From Goekera deserti (lineage in GTDB: Bacteria > Actinomycetota > Actinomycetes > Mycobacteriales > Geodermatophilaceae), in NCBI RefSeq assembly GCF_010685995.1, contig NZ_JAAGWK010000020.1:1-64000 (forward strand): a stretch of DNA of 64,000 nucleotides. The letters are read 5' to 3'. Positions 43,364 to 52,631 of this stretch are shown in pieces. The translations under genes and the position numbers were made by a program. Positions within the stretch are counted from its first letter, which is position 1, and the number at the start of each line of letters is the position of its first letter. A model generated the notes under the pieces. That model searched no databases. It had not been told where the DNA came from and was given only the letters and a program-made list of their open reading frames with translations.

Positions 43364-46200
43364 CCGCCGTCACGCCCGCGGCCGGCGGCGGCCGCACCGA
43401 CGCGCCCGGCGACCAGGCCCGCCCCGCAGGGGTGAGGGTGCGGTCCGCCGCGCTCCAGGGCAGTCCCGGGCGGGCCGACCAGGGAGAGGTGAGCTCCCCA
43501 CCCGTGTCAGTGCCGGCACCGGTCCCGGTGGGGCCGGCGCGGCCGGCGGCGACCGGGCGTCGGACCCGGGGCGACCTCGTCGTCGCCGGCCTGCTCACCG
43601 CCGTCGCCGTCCTGGTGCTGGTCGGGTTCGCCGCCCCCGGGCTCCGGCCGCCGGCGCTGGGCCCGGTGCTCGTGGTGCTCGCGTCAGTGGCCGCCGTGGT
43701 GCTCTGGCGCTCGGTCGCCGGCGGCCGTGCCCAGCGTGGCTGGCGGCTGGTCGCGGCGGGCGTGGTGCTCAGCACCGCCGGCGTCGTGATCGGCACCGAC
43801 GTCGACGGCCCCGGCTCCAGCACGCTGCTCGGCCTGCCCGGCCAGGTCGTCTCCCTGCTCGGCGTGGTGTGCATGATGGACCGCGCCGCCTGGCGCGAGC
43901 GGCGGCTGCAGCTGTGCATCGCGCTGGCCCTGTTCGTCGACGCCGCAGTGCTCACCGGCTACGGCCTCTACTCCGCCCTCGGCGTCTGGGACCGGGTCGC
44001 CGGCGCGCAGGCCACGGCCGGGCTCGTCGTCACGCTGCTGGTCGGCGGGCTCCGGCCCGGTGTCGCGCTGCTGCTGTGCCTGACCGTCCCGCGGGGGAAG
44101 CGACGGATGGCACTGCTGCTGATGGTGGCCGAGGCGACCTCCAGCCTGGGGTGGCTGCTCGTCAACATGGCCGACGGCGTGCTGGTGGCCGGCCTGCCGC
44201 TGCCGACCGCGCCGTCGCTGCCCGCCGCCGCCTTCGCCGTCAGCATCGCGCTGTTCCTGCTCAGCCAGCGGCTGGACCGCTCCTCCCGGCCACCGGACCC
44301 CGACCAGCGGTGGTCGCTGTCCGGCTCGGTCGTCGCGGTCCTGCCGCACCTCACCGCCTGGATGGGCGGCAGCGTCCTGCTGCTGGACGCCGCCCGCTCG
44401 CAGCAGGTGACCGGCCCGGCCTTCGCCCTGGGCATCACCGGCCTGGGCCTGATCGCCGTCCACCAGCTCGTCGTCGACGCCCAGCAGCAGCGGCTCACCG
44501 CGCAGCTGGCCCGCAGCGAGGCCTACTTCCGCACGCTGGCCCGCACCAGCGCCTCCCCCATCCTCATCGTCGACGACGAGCTCCGGGTCAGCTGGTCCTC
44601 CCCGAGCCTGGTCGACCTGCTCGGTGAGGGCGCCGGTGAGCTCGTCGGCCACCGGGTCACCAACGGCGTGCACCGGGACGACCTCCCGACGGTCTACGCG
44701 GCGCTGTCCGCCCGCCAGCCCGCCGGCAGTGCCGAGACCCGATCGCGGACCGCGCGGGTGCGGCACAGCGACGGGAGCTGGCGGCTGATCGAGATCACCG
44801 CGCGGGACCTGCGCGAGGACGCCGACGTCGGTGCGATGGTGCTGTACCTGCGCGAGGTGGCCGGCGCCCGCACCGTGGACCTGCCGCAGACCTCCCTGGA
44901 GTACGCCGACCAGGAGACCGGTCTGCCCAGCCGCCCCGCCCTGGTGCAGCGGCTGACCGGGCTGCTGCGCGAGCTGCGGCCCGGCACCGAGCCGGTCACG
45001 CTCGTGACCCTCGCGGTGTCCGGTCTGGACGGTGCCCGGGTGCTCGGCCCGGACGCCGAGACCGACCTGCGGCGCCAGGTCGTCACCACCCTGGCGCGCG
45101 GGCTGCGCAGTCACGACTGGCTGGCCCAGCGCTCCCCCGACTCGTTCTCCGTGCTGGTCGGCGGCTCGGTCTCCGACGCCGAGACCCTGGCCCAGCGGCT
45201 GGTCGACGCGGTGGTCTCGGTGCCCTCGGGTGCTGCCCGGCTGACCGCGGTCGCCGGCGTGCTCCCGCTGGGACGTGGTGCCGGCACCGACGGCGAGTCA
45301 CTGGACGCCGGCGAGGCACTGCGCCGGGCCGACCTGGCCCTGGCCGGCGCGCGGGAGACCGGGCCCGGCTCGGTGCGCCGCTACGACGACGCCCTGCGGG
45401 CTGCGCAGGGGCGCCGCGACCAGCTGCGCACCGACCTCGCCGGTGCCCTGGCCCGGGGCGAGCTGCGCATGGTCTACCAGCCCGTCGTCGACCTCGCGCT
45501 GCACGCGCCGGCCGGCGTGGAGGCGCTCATGCGGTGGCAGCACCCCGAGTTCGGGGCGGTGTCCCCGGCCGACTTCATCCCGCTGGCCGAGGAGTCCGGG
45601 CTGATCGTCGACCTGGGCCGCTGGGCGCTGGTGCAGGCCTGCACCGCGACCGGGCAGCTGGCCGCCGACGAGCTGTACGTGGCCGTGAACGTCTCGGCCC
45701 GGCACGTGCTCAGCGGCCAGGTCGTGGACGACGTGGTGTCGGCCCTGGCGAGCAGCGGCCTGCGCCCCGACCGGCTGGTCCTGGAGATCACCGAGTCGGT
45801 GCTGCTGGACGAGCTGCACATCACCGACGACCTGGAGGCGCTGCGCCAGCTGGGCGTCCGCATCGCGGTGGACGACTTCGGCACCGGCTGGTCCTCGCTG
45901 GCCCGCCTGGTGAGCCTGCCGATCGACGTGCTCAAGATGGACCGCGCCTTCCTCACCGACCTGGAGACCGACCCGCAGCGCCGCTCGCTGTGCCGCTCGG
46001 TGCTGCAGCTGGGCTCCAGCCTGGGCCTGGCCGTGATCGTCGAGGGCGTGGAGCGGACGGCTGAGCTGCAGCTGCTGCAGGACATGGGGCACCGCTTCGT
46101 GCAGGGCTTCCTGCTCGCCCGGCCGATGGAGCTGGCCCAGCTCACCGACCGGCTGGCCGACCACGACTGGACGACGGCACTCGTGAGGAGCGACCGATGA
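43360..46200 (+). CDS. Membrane PAS-GGDEF-EAL protein 2: degenerate GGDEF, intact EAL
   Basis: A 946-residue protein with about nine N-terminal helices (about 65-375), a PAS domain (about 385-500), a GGDEF-like domain and a C-terminal EAL domain. The signature loop is AQRSPDSFSVLVGG, so the cyclase motif is lost. The EAL half is canonical: VEALMRWQHPEFG (EAL 721-723), VNVSARHVLSG, VLEITESVLLDE, AVDDFGTGWSSL (838-843), LKMDRAFL and VIVEGVERTAEL. It should hydrolyse cyclic di-GMP. ATGA overlaps at both ends put it in one translationally coupled operon with its neighbours. Confidence 0.9.
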   Translation: MTAVTPAAGGGRTDAPGDQARPAGVRVRSAALQGSPGRADQGEVSSPPVSVPAPVPVGPARPAATGRRTRGDLVVAGLLTAVAVLVLVGFAAPGLRPPALGPVLVVLASVAAVVLWRSVAGGRAQRGWRLVAAGVVLSTAGVVIGTDVDGPGSSTLLGLPGQVVSLLGVVCMMDRAAWRERRLQLCIALALFVDAAVLTGYGLYSALGVWDRVAGAQATAGLVVTLLVGGLRPGVALLLCLTVPRGKRRMALLLMVAEATSSLGWLLVNMADGVLVAGLPLPTAPSLPAAAFAVSIALFLLSQRLDRSSRPPDPDQRWSLSGSVVAVLPHLTAWMGGSVLLLDAARSQQVTGPAFALGITGLGLIAVHQLVVDAQQQRLTAQLARSEAYFRTLARTSASPILIVDDELRVSWSSPSLVDLLGEGAGELVGHRVTNGVHRDDLPTVYAALSARQPAGSAETRSRTARVRHSDGSWRLIEITARDLREDADVGAMVLYLREVAGARTVDLPQTSLEYADQETGLPSRPALVQRLTGLLRELRPGTEPVTLVTLAVSGLDGARVLGPDAETDLRRQVVTTLARGLRSHDWLAQRSPDSFSVLVGGSVSDAETLAQRLVDAVVSVPSGAARLTAVAGVLPLGRGAGTDGESLDAGEALRRADLALAGARETGPGSVRRYDDALRAAQGRRDQLRTDLAGALARGELRMVYQPVVDLALHAPAGVEALMRWQHPEFGAVSPADFIPLAEESGLIVDLGRWALVQACTATGQLAADELYVAVNVSARHVLSGQVVDDVVSALASSGLRPDRLVLEITESVLLDELHITDDLEALRQLGVRIAVDDFGTGWSSLARLVSLPIDVLKMDRAFLTDLETDPQRRSLCRSVLQLGSSLGLAVIVEGVERTAELQLLQDMGHRFVQGFLLARPMELAQLTDRLADHDWTTALVRSDR

Positions 46201-48779
46201 CGCTGCCCGAGCGCCTGCCGGTGCGCCCGCTGCTGGTCAACACCGTGCTCACGGTGCTGGCCATGAGCGTGGCGCTGCACCTGGACGCCACCCACGACCG
46301 CAACCGGGACGACCTGGTGCTGGCGCTGTCCGCGGTGCACGTCAGCTGGCTGGTCGTGCGGCTGCTGCGCGGCACGGACCGCGCGGCCGCCCGGCCCTGG
46401 CGCTGGCTCCTGGTCGCAGCGACCCTGCTGGCCCTGGCCTGCCTGGGCACCGGCAGCGGCATGACCCGCGAGCTCGGCACCCTCGGCGTGCCGGACCTGC
46501 TGCTGATCGGGGCGGCCGTGTGTCCGCTGGTCACCTGCGTGCTGCTCGCCGCGGCCACCGGCCGCACCGCCGGCCGGCTGGTGCTGGCGCTGGACGGCGC
46601 CGTCCTGCTCGGCACCGTGCTGGTCATCGGGGAGGTGCACGTGCTCACCCCGGCGCTGCGACCCGAGGCCGTCACCGATGCGCTGGCGCCGCTCGTCGTG
46701 GTCTACGGCTGCTACGCGGCGGTGGCCATCGGGCTGCCCAGCGCAGTGCTCATCGCCACCCGGGTCGAGCTGCGTGCCGCGGCGTCGCTGCTCACGCTGA
46801 TGGTGGCGCTGCAGGGCGTGGCCGGCATCTCGCTGGCGATGAGCGTGGACGAGTCCTCACCCACCTGGGAGCTGACCGCGAACCTCACCCTGTCGCTGAG
46901 CATGCTGGTCGGCGTCGCCGCGGTCGCTGTCGCGCCCCGGTCGCTGCCCCCACGCGGGCAGCACCAGCACCTCGCGGTGGGCCGGCTGGAACTGACGGTC
47001 ACCGTGCTCGCCCTCGCCGGGCTACCGGTCGACGTCGTCGTCATGCGGCTGCAGGGACAGACCCTGTCCACGACGGCGACGGTCGGCACCGCGGTCGTGA
47101 TGCTGCTGCTCGTGCTGCGCACGGCCGGTCGGATCGTGCACGGCCAGCGACTCAGCCGTGACCTGGTGGCCACCGAGGAGGACGTGCGCGACCTCGTCGA
47201 GGCCAGCTCGGACGGCGTCGTGATCATCGACGGTGACCTGGCCCTGGTGTCGGTCTCCCCCGTGGCCCGCGCCGTGCTCGGGCTGCCCCCCGGCCCGCTG
47301 CCGGCCGCCGGTTTCCCGTCGCTGGTGCACGAGGAGGACCGCGCGCTGGTCCAGCTGCAGCTCTGCGCCGCGCTGGTGCCCGAGGCCGGGCCGCTGCTGT
47401 TCCGGGTGCAGCTGGCCGGGGGGGTGCGCGAGGTGGAGACCACCATCACCGAGCGGCTGCACAGCCCGCGCCGGGTGCTGCACCTGCGGGACGTCACCGA
47501 CCGGCTCAGCCGCGAGCGCGAGCTCGAGCAGCTCGCGTTCACCGACCACCTGACCCAGCTGCCCAACCGGGCGATGCTGTTCCGGGAGCTGTCGCGGGAC
47601 GCCGGCGACGGGGCCCGCTCGCTGCTGGTGGTCGACCTGGACGGCTTCAAGGCCGTCAACGACGTCGCCGGCCACGAGGCCGGTGACCACCTGCTGATCG
47701 AGGTCGGCCGGCGGTTGCGCAACGTCGTGCGGGACGGCGACCTGGTGGCGCGCCTGGGCGGGGACGAGTTCGCGGTGCTGGTGGCCGGCGGCCTGGCCGA
47801 GGCGATCGACATCGCGCAGCGGGTCGTGGTCACCCTGACCCACCCGCACCGCACCGGCGGGTGGGCCTTCGGCGTCGGTGCCAGCGTGGGGGCCAGCACG
47901 ATGCTGCCCGGCGGCGGGCAGCTGGCCTTCCGGCAGGCCGACGCCGCCCTGCGCGCGGCCAAGCAGGCCGGCAAGGGCTGCCTGCGGGTGTGGACCGACG
48001 ACGGCGTCACCAGCGTCGCCGCGGACTCCGACCTGGTCGCCGCCCTCGTCGACGGGCAGGTGCAGCTGCGCCTGGACGTCGACGGCGACGGCCACGGCGG
48101 CACCGCCGTCCTGCACGCCTCCCCGGTGTGGGTGCACCCGGTGGCAGGCACGCTGCCCGCCGTCGAGGTGTGGGCCGCCGCCGAGCGTCAGGGGCGGGCC
48201 ACCGAGCTGAGCACCTGGCTGCTGGCCCGGGCCTGCACCGAGATCGCCGACTGGGCGCCGGGTGTGCTGCTGGCGCTGGACCTCACCGCCGCCCAGGCGC
48301 ACTCCGCCGACCTCGCCGGTGACGTGCTGTCCGCGCTGTCGGTGGCCGGGCTGTCCCCGCGCCGGCTGGTGCTCGCGCTCACCGAGGAGACCGCGCTCAC
48401 CGCACCCGCCTCGTTCGGCCCCGCACTGGTGCGGCTGCGCGACGCCGGGGTGCAGCTGGCGCTGGACGAGTTCGGCCTGGGTCAGACCCTGTTCGCCCAC
48501 CTGGACCGGCTGCCGCTGACCGCGGTGCGGGTCGACCTGTCCGCGTTCGTCCGGCAGGGCAGGCCTGATCTGGCCCCCCAGGTGCTGGCCTCCATCGTCA
48601 GCACCGCGCACGCCTTCGGCCTGCTCGCCGTGGCCGCCGGGGTGGACGGCCCCGAGCAGCTCGCCATGGCCCGCGCCGCGGGCGTGGACGCCTTCGGCGG
48701 CCGGGCGTTCCCGCAGGGCCTGACCGTGGCGTCGGCCCGCGCCCTGATCGGGCAGCGGCTGCCGTCCCCCACGCCCTGA
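46197..48779 (+). CDS. Membrane PAS-GGDEF-EAL protein 3: intact GGDEF, degenerate EAL
   Basis: An 860-residue protein with seven or eight N-terminal helices (about 15-310), a PAS-like segment (about 325-420, DLVEASSDGVVIIDGDLALV), GGDEF and EAL-like domains. GGDEF is intact (521-525, VARLGGDEFAVLVAG) and preceded by FTDHLTQLPNRAML. The EAL half lacks the EAL and DDFG motifs (VWVHPVAGTLPAVEVW; LALDEFGLGQTLF), so it is expected to be a pseudo-phosphodiesterase. It starts inside the stop of protein 2 (ATGA at 46197). It shares its catalytic pattern with protein 1. Confidence 0.88.
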   Translation: MTLPERLPVRPLLVNTVLTVLAMSVALHLDATHDRNRDDLVLALSAVHVSWLVVRLLRGTDRAAARPWRWLLVAATLLALACLGTGSGMTRELGTLGVPDLLLIGAAVCPLVTCVLLAAATGRTAGRLVLALDGAVLLGTVLVIGEVHVLTPALRPEAVTDALAPLVVVYGCYAAVAIGLPSAVLIATRVELRAAASLLTLMVALQGVAGISLAMSVDESSPTWELTANLTLSLSMLVGVAAVAVAPRSLPPRGQHQHLAVGRLELTVTVLALAGLPVDVVVMRLQGQTLSTTATVGTAVVMLLLVLRTAGRIVHGQRLSRDLVATEEDVRDLVEASSDGVVIIDGDLALVSVSPVARAVLGLPPGPLPAAGFPSLVHEEDRALVQLQLCAALVPEAGPLLFRVQLAGGVREVETTITERLHSPRRVLHLRDVTDRLSRERELEQLAFTDHLTQLPNRAMLFRELSRDAGDGARSLLVVDLDGFKAVNDVAGHEAGDHLLIEVGRRLRNVVRDGDLVARLGGDEFAVLVAGGLAEAIDIAQRVVVTLTHPHRTGGWAFGVGASVGASTMLPGGGQLAFRQADAALRAAKQAGKGCLRVWTDDGVTSVAADSDLVAALVDGQVQLRLDVDGDGHGGTAVLHASPVWVHPVAGTLPAVEVWAAAERQGRATELSTWLLARACTEIADWAPGVLLALDLTAAQAHSADLAGDVLSALSVAGLSPRRLVLALTEETALTAPASFGPALVRLRDAGVQLALDEFGLGQTLFAHLDRLPLTAVRVDLSAFVRQGRPDLAPQVLASIVSTAHAFGLLAVAAGVDGPEQLAMARAAGVDAFGGRAFPQGLTVASARALIGQRLPSPTP

Positions 48780-48915
48780 GCCGGGGCCGGGCCTGCGTCC
48801 CCCGGGCCCAGTCACCCACCCGGGAGGGGGACACGGCGACGGACACCACGTGAAGATCGTGTGAACGCGGTGACGGCGACGTGCCGAGCGGGCTCCGGTG
48901 GCCGACAGTGGGGCG

Positions 48916-49914
48916 ATGCGACCTGATGCCCGGGCCTGGTTCGAGCACCGCACCACCACGGCCACCTCGATGGCCGAGATCGACGTCGAAGCCCTGCTGC
49001 TGGCCAAGCGCCGCGGGGGCCACCGGGTGAGCGTCGTGCTCCCGGCGCGCAACGAGGAGGCCACCGTCGGCACCCTCGTGGCCGACCTGGCCGACCGCTG
49101 GGTGCACGGCACGCCCCTGGTCGACGAGCTGCTGGTCATCGACTCGGACTCCACCGACCGCACCGCCGAGGTGGCCCGGGCCGCCGGCGCCGACGTGGTG
49201 GCCACCGTCGACGTGCTGCCCGGCCACGGCAACCGGCCCGGCAAGGGCGAGGCGCTGTGGAAGTCGCTGGCCGCCACCAGCGGCGACATCGTGGTGTTCC
49301 TGGACTCCGACCTGCTCGGGGAGGTCGGCCACTACGTGCCCGGGTTGCTGACCCCGCTGCTGCTCGACCCGCGGGTCGACTACGTCAAGGGCTGCTACAC
49401 CCGGCCGCTGCACGTCGACGGCGTCGCGCGCCCGGCCGGTGGCGGCCGGGTCACCGAGCTCACCGCCCGCCCGCTGCTCAACGCGCTGTGGCCGGAGCTG
49501 GCCGGCTTCGTGCAGCCGCTGGGCGGGGAGTACGCCGGGCGGCGCAGCGTGCTGGAGCAGGTGCCGTTCGTCTCCGGCTACGGCGTGGAGATCGGCCTGC
49601 TCGTCGACCTGCTGCAGGAGTGCGGCCTGGCCGGTCTCGCCCAGGTCGACCTGGGCGTGCGCCGGCACTCGCACCAGACCGACGAGGCCCTGGGCCGGAT
49701 GGCCGGCCAGATCGTCTCCACCGTGCTGGCCCGCGCCGAGCGCGGCCGCACCGGACGCCGCCGCCTCGACCCGGGCGGGCTGCTGACGCAGTTCAGCAAC
49801 GACGGCACCGGCTTCATCCCGGTCAGCCACGCCGTCTCGGTCGACGAGCGCCCGCCGATGATCGCGGTCGCCGAGTACGCGGTCGCCCGCGGCGAGGTCG
49901 TCGAGCAGGCGTAG
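48916..49914 (+). CDS. gpgS: Glucosyl-3-phosphoglycerate synthase
   Basis: GT81/GT2-like enzyme that joins glucose from UDP/ADP-glucose to 3-phosphoglycerate, the first step to glucosylglycerate and methylglucose lipopolysaccharides. The 332 residues show VSVVLPARNEEATVGTLVAD, LLVIDSDSTDRTAEVARAAG, PGKGEALWKSLAATSGD, the metal site VFLDSDLLGE and GEYAGRRSVLEQVPFVSGYG, all typical of GpgS. ATG at 48916 fits the conserved start RAWFEHRT; a GTG six codons upstream is possible. Length matches mycobacterial GpgS. Confidence 0.93.
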   Translation: MRPDARAWFEHRTTTATSMAEIDVEALLLAKRRGGHRVSVVLPARNEEATVGTLVADLADRWVHGTPLVDELLVIDSDSTDRTAEVARAAGADVVATVDVLPGHGNRPGKGEALWKSLAATSGDIVVFLDSDLLGEVGHYVPGLLTPLLLDPRVDYVKGCYTRPLHVDGVARPAGGGRVTELTARPLLNALWPELAGFVQPLGGEYAGRRSVLEQVPFVSGYGVEIGLLVDLLQECGLAGLAQVDLGVRRHSHQTDEALGRMAGQIVSTVLARAERGRTGRRRLDPGGLLTQFSNDGTGFIPVSHAVSVDERPPMIAVAEYAVARGEVVEQA

Positions 49915-50020
49915 CCGCCGTCCTGGTGGAGGTGGCGGGCTGACGAGCCCCTGCGCGCCACGCCGCCGTGAGCTGTGGACCGGGTCGTCGCAGCCCACCC
50001 GCTCCGCCGGGCTCGTCCCC

Positions 50021-50160
50021 GCTCCCGCGGTGCCGTGCCCGCTCCCGCCGTGCCGTTCCCGCTCCCGCCGTGCCGTTCCCGCTCCCGCGGTGTCTCCCGC
50101 GCTCCCGCGGTGTCTCCCGCGCTCCCGCGGTGTTGCCCCTGCTCCTGCGGTGTTGCACGA
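50021..50160. repeat. Seven tandem 20-bp repeats
   Basis: Seven units of exactly 20 bases run from 50021 to 50160, first unit gctcccgcggtgccgtgccc; later units change the second half to tgtctcccgc, tgttgcccct and tgttgcacga. The period is not a multiple of three, so the array is not a protein repeat. It occupies much of the 484-base gap between gpgS (ends 49914) and the next membrane protein gene (starts 50399). Confidence 0.85.
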
Positions 50161-50169
50161 CCGCAGGAG
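50142..50169. terminator. Hairpin at the end of the 20-bp repeat array
   Basis: CTCCTGCGG (50142-50150) pairs exactly with CCGCAGGAG (50161-50169) over a 10-base loop. The left arm belongs to the last repeat unit and the right arm is an inverted copy of the unit core. It could end the gpgS transcript. No U-tract follows. Confidence 0.5.
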
Positions 50170-50398
50170 CGGGTGCAGCACCGCAAGAGCCGTGCGCGCG
50201 GGCCGCGGTCGCGGCCAGCTCGTAGGCTCGGCGGTGGCAGATGGCGACGGCGACAGCAAGCGACGGCGACGGCCGCAGCCCGTGCCGTGCCGACGCGTAC
50301 CGCTGGGTCCCGTTCTCTGCCACTGTGCCTCTTCCAGCGGCGCCGGCCCAGCTGCGGCAGATGAGGCGTGGACCGTCGTGGGAGGTGAGCGCACGACC

Positions 50399-50863
50399 GT
50401 GGCGGACGACGACTGGTGGGACTCGGTGGACACGACACCGGTCGCCCCTCCCCGGCGGGCGACGCGGCTCGGCCCGGGCGCTCTCCTCGTGCTCCTGGCC
50501 CTGTACGCGGTCGCGCTGTGGGCCGTGGTCACGGCCTACTTCATCCGCGGCAATGCGATGGTGGAGTGCGACATCGGGAACGGCTTCTTCCAGCTGCAGG
50601 TCACGAGCATCCCGCTGGTCCCCCTCGCCTTCGTCTCGGTGACGACCGGCTGGCTGGTCTGCCTGTTCGTCCCGTACCGCACCATCTCCTACGCGCTCGG
50701 CATCGCGCTCTCCCTGACCCTGCTGTGGTTCTCGGTCCGGGCGTACCTGAGCTGGACCGCGCCGCCCGCCGACTACCCCGTGTCCGGGTCCTGCTTCAAC
50801 GGGTTGCCGCGCTCCTGGCCGTCGTGGCTGCCCGGCCCGAAGGCCCCCGTCGGCCCCCGGTGA
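50399..50863 (+). CDS. Small membrane protein of unknown function
   Basis: A 154-residue protein with a charged N-terminus (ADDDWWDSVDTTPVAPPRRA) and three hydrophobic helices at about residues 26-48, 65-87 and 93-112. A conserved-looking loop ECDIGNGFFQL and a C-terminal pair of cysteines suggest an outside loop. GTG at 50399 is preferred; GGAGG lies about 12 bases upstream, and a GTG seven codons earlier is possible. No family recognised. Confidence 0.6.
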   Translation: MADDDWWDSVDTTPVAPPRRATRLGPGALLVLLALYAVALWAVVTAYFIRGNAMVECDIGNGFFQLQVTSIPLVPLAFVSVTTGWLVCLFVPYRTISYALGIALSLTLLWFSVRAYLSWTAPPADYPVSGSCFNGLPRSWPSWLPGPKAPVGPR

Positions 50864-50987
50864 TGGGCTCGCGCCCCCGCAGCTGACCGGACCCGCGGGC
50901 GGCGGCACCGCGGCCGATGATCGCGCAGGTCGGCGAGCGCGCAGGTCGGCGTCCCCCGGGTCGACGGCGGCCTGGGCGAGGCCCCAG

Positions 50988-51287
50988 TCACCGTCCAGTG
51001 GACGGGCTGTCCAGCCCACCAGCGCGGCGTCCGCGCTGAGCACTACCCAGCCAGTCCTGGCAGTCCCGATCGTCGCCCTCAGGGACGGTGTCCCCCACGA
51101 CCGGGCGTGAGCGGCCGCCACCGTCTGGCTGCACCACCGGAGACCGCGACCGCGAGGGCGGAGCGAGGTACACCGCGGGTGCCGGCCCACCGTTCCGTGC
51201 GAACAACCGGGGGACGAGCAGGAGCAGGGCGGCGCCGCTGAGCGCGACACCGACGATGCTGATGACGAACAGCGTGGAGGACCGCAT
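50988..51287 (-). CDS. Small single-helix protein of unknown function
   Basis: A 99-residue protein whose first 28 residues (MRSSTLFVISIVGVALSGAA onward) form a signal peptide or anchor. The rest is polar and rich in Arg, Gly and Pro. The ATG at 51287 has AAGGGGTG five bases upstream, better than the GTG two codons before it. No domain is recognised. Confidence 0.55.
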   Translation of the reverse strand: MRSSTLFVISIVGVALSGAALLLLVPRLFARNGGPAPAVYLAPPSRSRSPVVQPDGGGRSRPVVGDTVPEGDDRDCQDWLGSAQRGRRAGGLDSPSTGR

Positions 51288-51514
51288 CTTCACCCCTTAC
51301 AGGGAGGAGCTCGCCACGGCCGTGATGGCTGCGCCACCCACGGCGGCGAAGGCAGAGCTCTCCGTGATCGTCTCGTGGTGCAACGAATGGCAGGAGCAGC
51401 GACTTCTGGCCACACCCCTGCCCGCCGGCGAGGGCCACGGCCGACCCGGAGCCGCGCGCGAGTGGGGAGGAACGATCGACCGAGCACCGACTGCACGTCG
51501 ACGGCGAGGACTGG

Positions 51515-51697
51515 GTGGTCGCCGCACGGCCCGGTTGGCCGGGCACCTACGACTTCACCTGGGTGAGCGGTGCCCACGACCCGGCCTACGGTCTCAGCAT
51601 GTCCGGCGTCGGGGAGCCCATGAGCGAGGCGCAGATGCGCACCACGATCAGCGAGTTCCTGGACGAGATCAACCCGGACACGGGGTACCTGGCCTGA
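51515..51697 (+). CDS. Small conserved-looking protein, start uncertain or N-terminus lost
   Basis: The 60-residue frame VVAARPGWPGTYDFTWVSGA continuing to SMSGVGEPMSEAQMRTTISE and a final NPDTGYLA reads like a genuine small soluble protein. The frame stays convincing upstream (EHRLHVDGEDW before the GTG) back to a stop at 51365-51367, but offers no ATG, GTG or TTG before 51515. Either it begins at a CTG near 51491, or the real start has been lost. GGGGAGGA near 51463-51471 could be its ribosome binding site. Confidence 0.5.
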   Translation: MVAARPGWPGTYDFTWVSGAHDPAYGLSMSGVGEPMSEAQMRTTISEFLDEINPDTGYLA

Positions 51698-51767
51698 TCC
51701 GGCCGCCGCACGACCCGACCCGACAGTTGCCGTCCGATGAGCGGGTCAACGGCTCGCCGCTCCCTGG

Positions 51768-52631
51768 TCAACCGTCCCCATAGGGCACCTCGACGACCGT
51801 CCCGGCGGAGTCCGCATACCGGAGCGCGGTGGCCTGACCGTTGCCCTCGCTGTCCAGCCCGCCGGGCCACCAGGCTCCCCACCAGCCGTCAGGCGTGAGC
51901 GTCGTGTGGACGACCCGGTCACCAGGGAGGACGACGTCGACGGCGGTGACGCCTGGTGCAGCCTGGCCGACGGCGGAGCCGAACGCATCGGGGGACGGCT
52001 CCTCCCCCGGCATGGCCTGGGTGAAGGTCGAACCGTCGAGGCGGACCCCGGTCACCGGACGCGCCGACGTGTCCGGGGTGCGCCCACCGCCGCTGGCGAG
52101 CACCAGGTCGTCGGCTGCCGCGGCTCCCCGCCGGACGAGGCAGGTGGTCACCTGGGTGTCGCTCACCAACACCACATAGGACCAGCTGCCCCGTCGCTCG
52201 GCGAGCACGGGGACGGCCGGGGCGATCGCATCCCCCATGGACAGGGGGCCGAGCGCGCGGCAGTCGTCGACCACCTGCTCGGACTCGGCGGGTGACAGCG
52301 GGGCCGGCGAGACGTCGTAGTCGGCGAAGGCGGTCGGGGTGGCCCCCGGCACGAGGCTCGCCGCAGCGATGACACCGACGGCGGCCGCGATGCCGGCCAG
52401 GAACTGGCGCCGCACACCCCGACGGGGGCGCACAGTCGGCGCGCCAAGACCGGCCGCCTCCCCGACACGCGGGCGGACGGATACGCCGGCGGGCGGCTCG
52501 ACGGTCCGTCCCGCGTCCTCGTCGGACCCACGGAGCTCTGCCAGGAACGCCGCAGGCAGCTGCCGCAGAGCGCCGGTGTCGACAGGATCGGCGGTGGCGA
52601 GGTCTGCGTCGAGCTGCTGGTCAGTGGTCAT
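51768..52631 (-). CDS. Predicted anti-sigma or sigma-linked membrane protein
   Basis: A 287-residue protein. It has a cytoplasmic N-terminal region of about 70 residues (LRQLPAAFLAELRG), one membrane helix (about 78-98, FLAGIAAAVGVIAAASLVPG) and an extracellular domain of about 190 residues with two cysteines (VDDCRALG, TTCLVRRG). The layout and the 11-base overlap with the upstream sigma factor gene suggest it restrains that sigma factor. No zinc-type anti-sigma motif (HxxxCxxC) is visible, so this rests on context. Confidence 0.6.
   Translation of the reverse strand: MTTDQQLDADLATADPVDTGALRQLPAAFLAELRGSDEDAGRTVEPPAGVSVRPRVGEAAGLGAPTVRPRRGVRRQFLAGIAAAVGVIAAASLVPGATPTAFADYDVSPAPLSPAESEQVVDDCRALGPLSMGDAIAPAVPVLAERRGSWSYVVLVSDTQVTTCLVRRGAAAADDLVLASGGGRTPDTSARPVTGVRLDGSTFTQAMPGEEPSPDAFGSAVGQAAPGVTAVDVVLPGDRVVHTTLTPDGWWGAWWPGGLDSEGNGQATALRYADSAGTVVEVPYGDG

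Noticed and set aside
50021-50160. CRISPR array
   Set aside because: The repeats are directly abutting 20-base units with no unique spacers, and no cas genes are present.
49823-51250. A long minus-strand open frame across the 20-bp repeats
   Set aside because: It is repetitive, arginine-rich and crosses two better-supported genes; high GC content keeps many false frames open. The 20-base period is also not a multiple of three.
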